Source of the DNA: Drosophila persimilis
Lineage: Eukaryota; Arthropoda; Insecta; Diptera; Drosophilidae
Direction of reading: 5' to 3'
DNA: 64,000 bases
NCBI RefSeq assembly: GCF_003286085.1
Contig: NW_020825706.1
Location: 4,897,754-4,961,753, forward strand
Below are positions 12,863 through 24,800 of the stretch, in pieces (within the stretch, counting starts at the first letter, position 1; the number at the start of each line of letters is the position of its first letter). The position numbers were made by a program, and so were the translations under genes. The notes under the pieces are model-generated. The model searched no databases. It was not told the DNA's origin and saw only the letters and a program-made list of their open reading frames with translations.

Positions 12863-15800
12863 CTGGTTGATCAGCTATTATCTGTGGTAATACGTAAGCT
12901 TCAATTCTTTGCGTAAAACCATTGTGAAGGGATTTCATGAGCACATTTACTCGTGCTCTGCTGGTCTTTGATTGACCTCCAATTCCTTCGATCCGTAGTG
13001 TTGTGTCTTTTAGTTTGAGTGACAACACTGATGCCATTCGTTCAGAGATCAAGTTTATCTGTGATCCTGAATCTAGCAGTGCTCTGAAATTAGCAACCTG
13101 CCCGTTGTTGGCTTCTACTGCCACCTTTGCTGTGGCGAGAAGATTGTAACTATTGTTACTTGCTGCACCAACCGTCGGGCCTCTTTATTCTGTAGCTGCG
13201 CCTGATGCTGTTTCCAAATGTAGCATCGTGTTGTGCTTCTTGTCACACTTGAAGCAGTTTCGACCAGGGCATGCGTTTGTTTTGTGATTTGTTCTAAAAC
13301 AATTAACGCACATTTTTTGTTTTTATACCCAATTTAGTCGTTCTGATGGAGATTTGTAGCGAAATTCTTTGCATCCGTAGAGCCAATGGCTTGCTTTTTT
13401 GCAGAATGTGCATAAGGGTGCTCGCGTTCTCCCTGTTTTTGCTGATGCACATGTCGTGCCTTTTGGCTCTCTCCTTGATGCTGGTGGCTTCTTACTGGTT
13501 CCTAGAACCCGAAGAACTCCAAGAACTGAAGCATCGTATCCAGCGCCTGAATGTTCTTTGAGCTTCCCAATGATTGCTCATACAAGGCCTTATTTGTTAC
13601 ATCCAGTTTGTTTCTGATAATGGCAATCAATATCGGATCCCATGTAGATATATTGATGCCCAATCCCTTTAGTGATGCAAGGGATTCTATGGTTGTTATA
13701 TAAAACTCTTTTAATGACTTGGGATCGTCATTAATTGTTTAGTGATTGAGGAAGCGGTTCAGTAACGTGTTCGAAACATCTCTGGGATTGTTGTATGCGT
13801 CAACTAGTATTTCCCAAGCGGCTTCATAATTTTCTTCCTTTAGATCGATATGTCGAATCAATCTTTCTGCCTCGCCGGTAACGGTGGATTTAAGATACCA
13901 CATCTTTTTCACCGTAGGCATGTTGGTCTCATGCACCATGCATGAGAGAAGATCGAAGAACTGGGTCCATTTTAATAGATCGCCATCAAACTTTATGATG
14001 CTGATGCGTGAAAGATGCACGTTATCCGTGTTTGGTGTGGCTGATTTTGCCAATGCTCTTTGGACCTTACTTTCCAGTGTTAGGTAGGATTCCATGTCAT
14101 ATCCTCCTTCCACTGGGTCCTCATATTCCTCATGAATTGTGAAGTGGACTTCCTGCGCTTGAGTCCATAGTGATTTTATCAAATCACTTGATGTGCGTCC
14201 TTCCGCCTCTGAAAGTTGTTCCAGATTGCGTTTAACGGACTCTACTATGGACTTTTGTCGGCGACATAGTGAAAGCAGTTTGCTGTAATCCTTCAAGGGC
14301 TGCTGGATCAGACCGCTTTCTTTGGGATCTACTGGAGGATACTCATGCTTTTCTTTAAAGACGATTTGACGTTCCCCACGAGCACTAGACGTCTGTGATA
14401 GCTTAACCATGCATTCGGTAAAGATCGTAATGTGTTGCTTACATGTTGTACGTAAGTCCTCACGGAATTTTACGTATTCATCCGTTTTGTCTGTATCGCG
14501 AAGTTTGGAGTCGTTTTTGTTGAAGCGATTCCACGCATTTTCGAGTGCTGATATTTTGGCTTGAAAATAAGAGGCCGTTTGCTTTCGTTCTTGGGAATCT
14601 TTTTATACCCGATACTCAAAATGAGTATTGGGGTATATTAGATTTGTGGTAAAAGTGGATGTATGTAACGTCCAGAAGGAATCGTTTCCGACCCCATAAA
14701 GTATACATTCTTGATCAGCATCAATAGCCGAGTCTATTGAGCCATGTCTGTCTGTCCGTCTGTCCGTCCGTCCGTCTGTCCGTCCGTCCGTCCCCTTCAG
14801 CGCCTAATGCTCAAAGACTATAAGAGCTAGAGCAACGATGTTTTGGATCCAGACTTCTGTGATATGTCACTGCTTCAAAAATATTCCAAAACTTTGCCCC
14901 ACCCACTTCCGCCCCCACAAAGGGCGAAAATCTGTGGCATCCACAATTTTAATGATACGTGAAAACCAAAAACGCAGAATCGTAGAGAATGACCATATCT
15001 TTTAGACTGCAGAATCTGAATTGGATCGTATTATTATTATAGCCAGCATCAAGAAAACAATTTCATTTTTTCTCGCCCTGTCTCTCTCTAACACACACGT
15101 AGCATAGGCGGCTTTGCTTAGAGTAAAACATTAGCGCCTAGATCTCAGAGACTATAAAAGCTAGTGCAACCAAATTTGGTATCCACACTCCTAATATATC
15201 GGACCGAGACGAGTTTGTTTCAAAATTTCGCCACACCCCCTTCCGCCCCCGCAAAGGATGCAAATCTGGGGATATTCACAAATATCAGAGACTATTAAAG
15301 CTAGAGTAACCAAATTTAGTATCCGCACTCCTGTTAGATCTCACTATAAAACGTATATCTAAAAATTTCGCCCCACCCCCTTCCGCCCCCACAAAGGACG
15401 AAAATCTGTTGCATCCACAATATTGCAGATTTGAGAAAACTAAAAACGCAGATAGATAATGACCATATCTATCAGGTTGCTGAATCTGGATCAGATCAGA
15501 TCATTTTTATAGCCAAAAGGAACAAATCAATTTGCAGTGGCTACACAGCGACCGACGTCACGCTCAGACTGATTTTCTGTCTCCCTCGCACGCACTCTTT
15601 GTCGTGTCGTTTATTATTAGCGGCGTTTGCCGGAGGAGAGCCATACTGACTAAGTATCGGGTATAACTGTAGAGTTGCGGTGTCCGCAGCAACTCACAAC
15701 GTTCCCCCTCGTTTAATGTTCCGAATGCGCCTCGATATTATATTTCCTCACCAATCTCTTGCTGCACATCCATTGCCATTGTAGCGGCAGCTTCTGCCTC

Positions 15801-16127
15801 CATATGTGTATCCATTCTATCTGTTTGTACTTTTTGACCCGTTGGGAGTGTTTTATTTGCTTTGAAGCTGGATACGCTCCGAATCGCAACCGTTGTTGGT
15901 CAGAAAGGTAATAGTACAGGTGATGTGTTGGATGGAGGGATTTGTGCTGTTTCCAATTTATGGAACGCACGTAACAACAAAAATTGATTACCTTGGTGGT
16001 AATCGAATTCTATAGCTGTTTTTCTGTTGGCTGATAACCTGAATATTTCAGATTTGCCAAAGTGATACTTATTGGTAGGAGATGCTACCCTAAGTGTATG
16101 GCCTGATGCCAAATTTTTATTGAAGAT
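12863..16127 (-). pseudogene. BEL leader-gag-protease block, copy 4, split by a Helitron
   Basis: Minus-strand protease (13124-12863), gag end with knuckle region (about 13700-13320), central gag (14410-13739) and gag N-terminus (14600 and below). All are interrupted by an ISY-like insertion at 14604-15711, and the rest of the N-terminus and leader lie at 15712-16127. Unlike copies 1-3, this copy keeps the six codons of the 18-bp segment and the correct frame near 14262. It has a CAA to TAA change just inside 13739 that stops gag after FLNH. The same stop occurs in copy 5, so these two share ancestry. Confidence 0.85.
14604..15711 (-). mobile_element. DINE-1/ISY-like Helitron, copy a
   Basis: Non-coding element of about 1.1 kb inserted into gag copy 4. 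The empty site is visible in copy 5 (around 20246-20260), where the T-run is continuous. Here the run is split and slightly lengthened, with no longer target duplication, as expected for Helitron/Helentron insertion into T-rich sequence. On the minus strand it runs from ACGAGGGGGAACG to GAGTATCGGGTATA. It has an inner hairpin near the first end (GAGTTGC...GCAACTC), a terminal hairpin ATACTCATTTTGAGTAT and a CCGT/CTGT microsatellite at 14748-14793. No ORF of note. Confidence 0.85.
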
Positions 16128-18508
16128 CGTGACTGCCACACGAAGACGTCTTTAAGTTCCAAATTGACACGTCAGTTATGGGTCTCCGAGCGACAGAACG
16201 GAACATATTATCGGTGACATCAAAGCTGTTTGACCCCCTTGGCTTGTTAAGTCCTTTAGTAATTAAGGGAAAGATCCTACTGCAGGAGCTTTGGTTTAAC
16301 AAGCTAGATTGGGATGAGTCAATTCCAATGAACTTGGAAACAGCATGGAACTTATTAAAAGAATCCTTGGGTCAGTTTGAGAAGATTACCATACCTCGAT
16401 TTGTGCATACTGACCCCATGTCACCGATTCAAGTACATGCCTTTGCCGACGCATCCATGAGAGCTTATGGAGCCTGCGTCTATATCCGTAGAAAGACTGC
16501 AAAAGGTTTCAAGGTCTCCTTGTTGACTGCAAAGTCGAAAGTAGCGCCACTCAAGACGAAAACGCTCCCATGGCTTGAGTTATGTGCCGCTCACCTTCTA
16601 ACAGACCTTTGTCACCGAATCAAATCACTGCTCAAGGTTCCAATTGAGAAAATGATATTCTGGTCAGATTCAGAAGTTACTCTTCATTGGATCAGATCCC
16701 ACCCTTTGTCGTTGTCAACATTCGTTGCGAACCGAGTAGCGGAGATTCAAGAGTGGTCAAGTGAAGCTACGTGGCGGCATGTGCCAACAAAACAGAACCC
16801 AGCAGACATAGTTTCGAGAGGTTGTGACGTAGAGGAAATCGTGCAGTCGATCTGGTTTGGTGGACCAGAGTTCTTAAAGTTGGAAGAAGGGAGCTGGCCC
16901 AGAAATCCACACTTCGAGCTTTCCGAAGAACAGCTACAGATGGAAAGTCGGAAGAAATCGGTAGGACTGACCGTCGCGGCTAAGCCAAATTATTTAGTGG
17001 ATGTAATCGAGGGATACTCGTCACACCTCAAACTGCTAAGAGTGTTCGTTTTCGTGTTCCGCTTCATCCGAAAATGCAAAGACAAAAGTCTCAACTTTGG
17101 AAAAATTACGCCATCCGTAGAATACGACGAGGCGTTTCTAAAAATAGTCGAAATAACACAGAAAAATGAGTCTCAAGAAGATATTGAAAGGTTTCGTAAA
17201 GGCACCAAGTTAGGCCCCAGTCTTCAGCGCTTGAATCCCTTCATCCATGAAGAGGCTGGGACATGGTGCTCTTTTTCGTTGTTGCGAGTTGGGGGGCGAC
17301 TAGTTAACGCTCCTATGTCATATAATGCCAAGTTTCCCTTTTTATTGACAAAACGCTCGCAGTTTGTGCAGACATACGTTCGCTATCTGCATCAAACGAA
17401 TTTTCATGCCGGCCCACGAGCACTCGTGAGTATCCTTAGACAGCGCATTTGGATAGTGAATGCTCAGGCGGTCTGCAGGGCGACAGTTAGGTCGTGTATT
17501 CGTTGCTTTAAATGCAAGCCGCTACTCCAGACCCAAATGATGGGCAACTTACCTGCAGACCGGCTCCGTGCTCTCCGCCCATTTTCAGTAGGTGGCGTTG
17601 ATTTTTGTGGCCCAGTCTATACGACTCTGAAAATTCGTGGAAGGCCCCCTTATAAGTCCTACATAGCGTTATTTGTCTGTTTTGCGTCCAAGGCGGTTAA
17701 TTTAGAAATTGTCTCCGATTTGACGACTAATTCCTTCTTGTTGGCATTCCAAAGGTTCGTCGGTCGTCGAGGATGTCCGCAACGCGTGAACTGCGACAAC
17801 GCGACAAATTTCGTCGGAGCAAGTCGCCACTTCAGCGAACTGCGGAGGAAGATAGAGGCGGAAGCGGACGCGATACGCGAATTTGCGTCAAGAAGCGGGT
17901 ACAAGTTTGCTTTCATACCGCCTCGAGCACCGCACAAGGCCGGTGTGAAGTCTGCCAAGGGCCTACTCCTACGGGCAGTCGGAAGCGCTCTCCTCACCGC
18001 AGAGGAGCTGGAGATCGTGCTGTTCGTGATCGAGGCGGTACTCAACTCGCGCCCGCTAGCACCCCTAAGCCCAGACCCAAGCGACGGAGACGCGCTGACT
18101 CCCGGGCACCTGCTGACAGGCGGACCGCTCATCGCACCCTCAACACCCAGGACCCCGGACCAGGAGGGTCTGAACTGCTTAAAGCGATGGCGGCTTGTCT
18201 CGTCAGCCAGGCAAATGTTCTGGCAGCGATGGTCCCGGGAGTATGTGCTGGGATTGAAAATAAGATGCAAGTGGCACCAGGAGGAACCAAACATAAAGGA
18301 AGGCGACCTCGTAATCGTCGCCGAGGACAACATGCACCCTCAACAGTGGCTCCTCGGAAGGGTGGTCGGAACAACCGCCGGGCAGGACGAAAGGGTCAGA
18401 GTGGTCGACCTAAGGACGAGCAGCGGAGCCACGTTCAGGAGGCCAATCCACAAGTTGGCGCTTCTGCCACTGGTGAAGCCTTCCAGGCCTTCAACGGGGC
18501 CGGTGTAG
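16128..18508 (+). pseudogene. BEL pol 3' half, copy 4 (best-preserved)
   Basis: The cleanest copy: a 776-codon frame from 16178 to 18508, with open codons upstream to at least 16140, because it lacks the 12-bp frame-breaking difference of copies 1-3. Domains are the RNase H-like region with FADAS and FWSDSE, zinc-binding H-H-C-C with CIRCFKC, and the integrase core with VDFCGP and CDNATNFVG, followed by the C-terminal basic/GPY-like region ending near HKLALLPLV. The FGGLWE-type motif with the catalytic glutamate is absent, as in all copies that keep this region. RT is missing upstream, where the sequence meets the inverted leader at about 16128. It is coding-like but catalytically dead. Confidence 0.85.
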
Positions 18509-20659
18509 CTGGTTGATCAGCTATTATCTGTGGTAATACGAAAGCTTCAATTCTTTGCGTAAAACCATTGTGAAGGGATTTCATGAGCACATTTACTCGT
18601 GCCCTGCTGGTCTTTGATTGATCTCCAATTCCTTCGATCCGAGGTGTTGTGTCTTTTAGTTTGAGGGACAACATTGATGCCATTCGTTCAGAGATCAAGT
18701 TTATCTGTGATCCTGAATCTAGCAGTGCTCTGAAATTAGCAACCTGCCCGTTGTTGGCTTCTACTGCCACCTTTGCTGTGGCGAGAAGATTGTAACTATT
18801 GTTACTTGCTGCACCAACCGTCGGGCCTCTTTATTCTGTAGCTGCGCCTGATGCTGTTTCCAAATGTAGCATCGTGTTGTGCTTCTTGTCACACTTGAAG
18901 CAGTTTCGACCAGGGCATGCGTTTGTTTTGTGACTTGTTCTAAAACAATTAACGCACATTTTTTGTTCTTATACCCAATTTAGTCGTTCTGATGGAGATT
19001 TGGAGCGAAATTCTTCGCATCCGTAGAGCAAATGGCTTTCTTTTTTGCAGAATGTGCATAAGGGTGCTCGCGTTCTCCCTGTGTTTGCTGATGCACATGT
19101 CGTGCCTTTTGGCTCTCTCCTTGATGCTGGTGGTTTCTTACTGGTTCCTAGAACCCGAAGAACTCCAAGAACTGAAGCATCGTATCCAGCGCCTGAATGT
19201 TCTTTGAGCTTCCCAATGATTGCTCATACAAGGCCTTATTTGTTACATCCAGTTTGTTTCTGATAATGGCAATCAATATCGGATCCCATGTAGATATATT
19301 GATGCCCAATCCCTTTAGTGATGCAAGGGATTCTATGGTTGTTATATAAAACTCTTTTAATGACTTGGGATCGTCATTAATTGTTTAGTGATTGAGGAAG
19401 CGGTTGAGTACCGTGTTCGAAACATCTCTGGGATTGTTGTATGCGTCAACTAGTATTTCCCAAGCGGCTTCATAATTTTCTTCCTTTAGATCGATATGTC
19501 GAATCAATCTTTCTGCCGCGCCGGTAACGGTGGATTTAAGATACCACATCTTTTTCACCGGAGGCATGTTGGTCTCATGCACCATGCATGAGAGAAGATC
19601 GAAGAACTGGGTCCATTTTAATAGATCGCCATCAAACTTTATGATGCTGATGCGTGGAAGATGCACGTTATCCGTGTTTGGTGTGGCTGATTTTGCCAAT
19701 GCTCTTTGGACCTTACTTTCCAGTGTTAGGTAGGATTCCATGTCATATCCTCCTTCCACTGGGTCCTCATATTCCTCATGAATTGTGAAGTGGACTTCCT
19801 GCGCTTGAGTCCATAGTGATTTTATCAAATCACTTGATGTGCGTCCTTCCGCCTCTGAAAGTTGTTCCAGATTGCGTTTAACGGACTCTACTATGGACTT
19901 TTGTCGGCGACATAGTGAAAGCAGTTTGCTGTAATCCTTCGAGGGCTGCTGGATCAGACCGCTTTCTTTGGGATCTACTGGAGGATACTCATGCTTTTCT
20001 TTAAAGACGATTTGACGTTCCCCACGAGCACTAGACGTCTGTGATAGCTTATCCATGCATTCGGTAAAGATCGTAATGTGTTGCTTACATGTTGTACGTA
20101 AGTCCTCACGGAATTTTACGTATTCATCCGTTTTGTCTGTATTGCGAAGTTTGGAGTCGTTTTTGTTGAAGCGATTCCACGCATTTTCGAGTGCTGATAT
20201 TTTGGCTTGAAAATAAGAGGCCGTTTGCTTTCGTTCTTGGGAATCTTTTTTAATGTTCCGAATGCGCCTCGATATTTCCTCACCAATCTCTTGCTGCACA
20301 TCCATTGCCATTGTAGCGGCAGCTTCTGCCTCCATATGTGTATCCAGACTATCTGTTTGTACTTTTTGACCCGTTGGGAGTGTCTTATTTGCTTTGAAGC
20401 TGGATACGCTCCGAATCGCAACCGTTGTTGGTCAGAAAGGTAATAGTACAGGTGATGTGTTGGATGGAGGGATTTGTGCTGTTTACAATTTATGGAACGC
20501 ACGTAACAAAAAAAATTGATTTCCTTGGTGGTAATCGAATTCTATAGCTGTTTTTCTGTTGGCTGATAACCTGAATATGTCAGATTTGCCAAAGTGATAC
20601 TTAATGGTAGGAGATGCTACCGTAAGTGTATGGCCTGATGCCAAATTTTTATTGAAGAT
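18509..20659 (-). pseudogene. BEL leader-gag-protease block, copy 5 (least damaged gag)
   Basis: A 316-codon open gag frame runs from 20335 to 19385 on the minus strand, starting MEAEAAATMAMD. It includes the central gag domain (motif IKFDGDLLKWTQFFDLL) without the frameshift or deletion of copies 1-3. A TAA replaces a glutamine codon after FLNH. Beyond it the gag end, knuckle region and protease (18770-18509, LLDSGSQINLIS) are still recognisable. The leader continues past 20659 into a primer site and LTR, so this is the only copy attached to a true element end and the probable source end of the array. Confidence 0.87.
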
Positions 20660-20740
20660 TTCCTGTCGACTGCTTCAATCTGATGTCCAGATCGAATCCT
20701 TTGGCTGTAGCTTGATAGACAGTTTGAAAGGATGACCAAG

Positions 20741-20753
20741 GTCGGGGTCACCA
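20741..20753 (-). other. Primer binding site, tRNA-Trp type (BEL array element)
   Basis: Read on the minus strand, TGGTGACCCCGAC lies two bases inside the LTR end. It matches the 3' end of animal tRNA-Trp over 13 bases. It confirms the minus orientation of the element and places the LTR on its right. Confidence 0.75.
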
Positions 20754-20755
20754 AA

Positions 20756-21338
20756 TGTTAATGTGTGTGTGTGTGTGTGTGTGTAGGAAGCTGGGTTGCA
20801 TACGGTACATAAACCGTCTACAGTTTGGTCGTCGCAACTAGAACTTGAACCAGTTGGACTGCGGAGTGGGTATCCTACGGTGCGCAAGGGAGGATTTGAA
20901 GACACAGCGACAGCCTGTGATGATTGCGATGGAAGATGAGTGACAGGCAGTTATGGTACTGTTTCTGATACTGATTATTATTGAACAAATGCATCTCCTT
21001 ATATAGCTAGCAGTGGTACTCTTATTCTATGGGAAGGAACGCACAGGCTCCTTGTGAGTGTATTTTTAGATTGGGTACACTTACTCTGTGCGGGGGTTAT
21101 ATTTCAGTGCATTTACTTAGGTACTTGGCAGCAATAAAGTAGATAGTTTATTGCTTGATCCCTTTTGGTGGGTTCGAGTTTACAAGTGCTATTGTCTATT
21201 CTTAGTTGCTAATGTATTTTTCGTGTCGTCATATTCATTTACATGAAATGACATGGACCATTTTATTTATGAGTATTTGTGTATGAGATTGAACTGTATA
21301 TTCCTAATATTTATTAAATAGATGTCTGTGGCTGAACA
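20756..21338 (-). mobile_element. 5' LTR of the BEL array element
   Basis: The 583-bp segment has matching short termini (TGTT at 20756, AACA at 21335-21338). It sits next to the primer site and abruptly interrupts Helitron coding sequence at 21339. On the minus strand a TATA-like CTATATAAGG lies at about 20998-21007, about 245 bp before the LTR end, a sensible promoter position. A GT microsatellite occupies about 20761-20786. The next five bases (21339-21343) would be the target duplication, but the other LTR is not in the window, so this cannot be checked here. Confidence 0.7.
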
Positions 21339-24300
21339 ATAGTTACAGCATGCATATGGGTCCACAATGTATTGGATATCCATATTGGCCCTTTGCGTTG
21401 AAAGGATGTGTTTATTATAAGCATTAACGCAAATCTCAGCAAATTACCTTTTTAGAAAAATGTGTGGTTTCTTTAAACCAGAAGAAATTGCATATTTGTA
21501 GTCCTCGTAATTGAGGCTCACTTGTTCGTGCGAAAGAAAGTTCTCAAATATGCTCAAGTGATCCATCATATCAGAAGATTGATCAGAATTTAGTAGGTCT
21601 TGAATTTTCTTAAAATTTCCTTGGTGAAAATCAAGGTTTGGAGTTTCCTCCGGCAGTGGACTCAATATCTCCGTTTGGGGCATTGGAGGGTATGGAATAC
21701 CGAATCTACAAACTTTTTTTCCACTTTTATTGGCTTTTTTAAGACATGACAAGTCCTTACGCCGATGCTTTTGGTATTCAACATACGGAGCTAATTCAGA
21801 GTCTGTGACATCTACTGTAATATGTTTGTTAATGAAGGCTATAACTGTTGAAATTGACTCTGTACTGGTTAAGTCCACTGCTGGGGCATCTTTCAGCCCA
21901 AACATGCCGTGAATATGGGGGGAACCTCTTTGTTGGAATTCAACACGCCAATAATATTTTATGACGAAGTTTTCTCCGAAAATGCCCTCCCGATTCCTCA
22001 TAACTTTTAAAATCTCGCGATACCTATAATCGAAATACCTAGCACAAGTAACTGGATCTGCCCTGATAAGTCGCTCCTTTTTGGTGTAGGGTAGATTCAT
22101 TGCTTCTTCTTCGCTAATAATCTCCCTATCTACGTTTTTTTTGAGAAAAACAAGCAACTCTGGCCACCGCGTTTCAGCAGCAGACAGAGTAATGAAAAAA
22201 GTCGGCAGGCCGAACTGACGAATCATGGCCATAACCTTCTTCTTTTCATCCTCCCAGTGAGCCGGAGACGATCGAATATCGCGAAGAACCCTATATCCCT
22301 CATCGTGGTTAATAAGCCCCCCTATGAAATTCTCATAAAGAGCGTTAGCTGCCGTTACTGCACTGGAAGTGCTCCGCTTACGTAAGCAGATTGAAATATT
22401 ATTTCCAATCTTAATGAGTTCTAACTTCTTATAATTGAAGAATAGTTTGTCAGTTCTACAACCTCTCCTATCTACATTTCGAAGCTCTGATCTAACAATG
22501 GTTGTAAAACTTTGTGAAGATTGTCTTTTGACGCCTGCATAAATAGTGGGAAAGGATAACTCTTCAAAGTCAATGTCTAGAATCATGTCGAGAGGTCGTT
22601 GGCCTTGACCTGGTGCGATTTTAATAATCCTATCATCAAATGGTATGTTGTTTTCAAGGAGAGTTTCCTGACCTCCAGGGTTGAGCTCTTCGGCTTCTAC
22701 TTCCTCGTCGGGATGGGCTGGATCCGTATCTACATTCCTTTCTCTATTCTGCATACTTTCTAAAAAGGCTGCGTCTGCTTGAGATGCTACGAAAGGAACA
22801 ATATCGGATGTGAAACCAGAGATCCATTGCTCGTTAACTACAACATTATGCTTTTTATACAAATCTGTGGTAACTAAATAACGAAGTGCTTCAAAAATTT
22901 TGGAAGGTCTAATGGTTTCAGCCATGAAAGCATGAAGATACTCTTTTCTGCGTTTGAGGTGGAGCTGAATTACCTGGGCTTCATGGAAAGCTCGTGGAAG
23001 CTTCTTCACGATATCGCTTACCGAAATAGGGACGTTTACAACTGCCCCTTTAATGGCATTTTGACCTCGCCCCCCAGGCAATATAGGCTTAATTATCATA
23101 AATGGAAGTCGAGGAGAAATCAGTCGTTCCTCTAATGGAGTAAGCCCCTTTAAGCAGTCGGGCAGCATGGGGAAATCTAATTCATTGAAGAAAAGCTTAG
23201 GCTTTATACGCTTCTTAATGTTGCTATGACATGTTCTGCAGAATTTTAATGTTGGGCAATCAGAAGGGAATTCTAAAAGGCTTTCAAGAGCGAAAGTTTC
23301 ACCACTAAACTCGCAATCACTTTCTAAAAGGACGCGAGGAATCTTACCAATTTGTTTGGGGAACCACAGGCCTTTGCAAGAAAGGCAACCCTGATCAGGA
23401 CCCAGCTTTACATTCCTGTTATAAACTACTTTCAGAGCTTCTAGGCCACTAAGCCTGATTCTGGGTTCTATCTGAGCCCTATCTTCCTGGGAGATATTTG
23501 CTCGTTCCTGCTGCATTCGGGAGGCGTTTCTTCAATTTTTCTCAACTCTATTGCTGCTATCGCTCCTATATTGGCTAACTCTCTGACTAGCAGTTCTGGC
23601 AGCGTCAATTTCTAACTGTCGTGCTGCGGCACGAGCAGCTTGGCGTGCCAGAGTGTATCGCGCTCGCGAGATACGCCTACGATCTACTAAGCTCAGTTAT
23701 TGGACCCTGCGAACTCTATCCTGCTCTCTTTCTAACATGCGTCTCCTTTCGTTATTTAAACGTACGCGTTGTCGCCTCTCTGTATTCCGTTCTTGCTCTC
23801 TTGTCCTATAGTCCGAGTCCTGTCTTCGTCTGGACCGACGCACAGTATCGGCCACTTGCTCCTCATGTCTAATCTGTGCGTCTGTTCGCATAACTATATG
23901 TTCTCCTGTATTCTGTTCTTGCTCTCGTGCCCTATATTCCGAGTCCTGTCTACGTCTGGACCGACAAACAGTATCGGTCACTTGCTCCTGACGTCTAATG
24001 CGAGAGTCTGTTCGTCTCAGTACATGTTCGCCGGTATTTTGTGCCTGCTCTGTAGCCCTATACCTTTGGCTCCTTCTGCGTTTGAACCGACGCTCAGTAT
24101 TGACCACTTGCCGCTGTCGTGTTCTCAATTCTACTCTTTCTTCTATATTCTCTACCTGTTGGTTCCGTAAACGTACGGACTGACGCACGGACACGTGTCG
24201 TTTATTCTGTGCATTTATGCCATCACTATTGCCTACTGTATTCTCTACCTGGTCACCAGGGACGGCTGCCTGTTCTTCCTGACCTACACCGGAAACCTGC

Positions 24301-24503
24301 CAAGCAGACACTTGATTTGGTCCCTTCGTCTCTAGCTCTTGGTTTCTAACTGGTTCAACGAACACAGGGTCTGCATCTATTACAAGTTCCCTATTTTCAA
24401 TAAACTCAACATTTTCTAAATTTTCTAAATTTCTATCTCTATTTGATCTGTTTCTCAATTTGCGTCTCTGAGACTGCTGAGAAGCAGATAGCCTACGAGG
24501 CAT
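21339..24503 (-). pseudogene. Helitron Rep/HUH protein, truncated and frameshifted
   Basis: Minus-strand remnant of the large Helitron transposase. The N-terminal part (24503-23697, start MPRRLSASQQ) is very arginine-rich and contains about three 42-residue repeats with RSRRRQDS and R.REQ..NT motifs. After a frameshift near 23697 and a stop near 23535, a 690-codon frame (23516-21444) holds the Helitron-like N domain and the Rep endonuclease with the HUH motif GSPHIHG (about 21907). Another frameshift follows at about 21444, with in-phase sequence readable to 21339. There a BEL LTR cuts in next to the catalytic tyrosine region. The helicase domain is absent from the window. Confidence 0.85.
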
Positions 24504-24800
24504 GATAAAATGTATGTATGTATATAAAATATAATTAAATCACAATAATAAGAAAAGCTATATAGTAAATATATAATATATACATATAATAATAATAATA
24601 ATTATAATAATATATGTATTATATAATATAACAATGTATTATATTATATAATATATCATACTATATTATTATATACAATATAATAAATGATAATAATATA
24701 ACTAATAATGAAATATAATATAATATATTTATATTTATATATATATATATATTATAAAACTATAATTATATATATATAATATATAATTAATGTAAATTAA
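24504..24800. repeat. AT-rich simple sequence upstream of the Helitron ORF
   Basis: Almost pure A/T with TAATAA and TATATA runs. No ORF or motif. It lies directly 5' of the Helitron protein start and could be its leader or expanded low-complexity DNA. Confidence 0.8.

Larger units (their letters stand above)
1..20659. repeat. Tandem array of rearranged BEL/Pao half-elements
   Basis: Four complete units and one partial unit follow each other head to tail. Each unit has a + strand block (RNase H-like region plus integrase of a BEL pol) followed by a - strand block (protease, gag and leader of the same kind of element). The pol/leader junction recurs at about 1878, 6007, 10468 and 16128, and the last leader runs on into a true primer site and LTR from 20660. 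Periods are about 4129, 4461, 5660 and 4531 bp. The short unit has a roughly 400-bp pol deletion, and the long one carries a 1.1-kb Helitron insertion. RT is absent from every unit. The copies look almost identical by eye, so the array arose by DNA-level duplication of one rearranged element. Confidence 0.9.

Noticed and set aside
15713-16139. Small minus-strand frames in the leader upstream of gag (also at 1650-1889, 5779-6018, 10240-10479)
   Set aside because: They lie in the BEL leader, have no domain, and some read into the rearranged junction. Treated as non-coding.
24504-24800. Origin or scaffold-attachment signal in the AT-rich stretch
   Set aside because: Composition alone is not evidence; no specific motif supports it.
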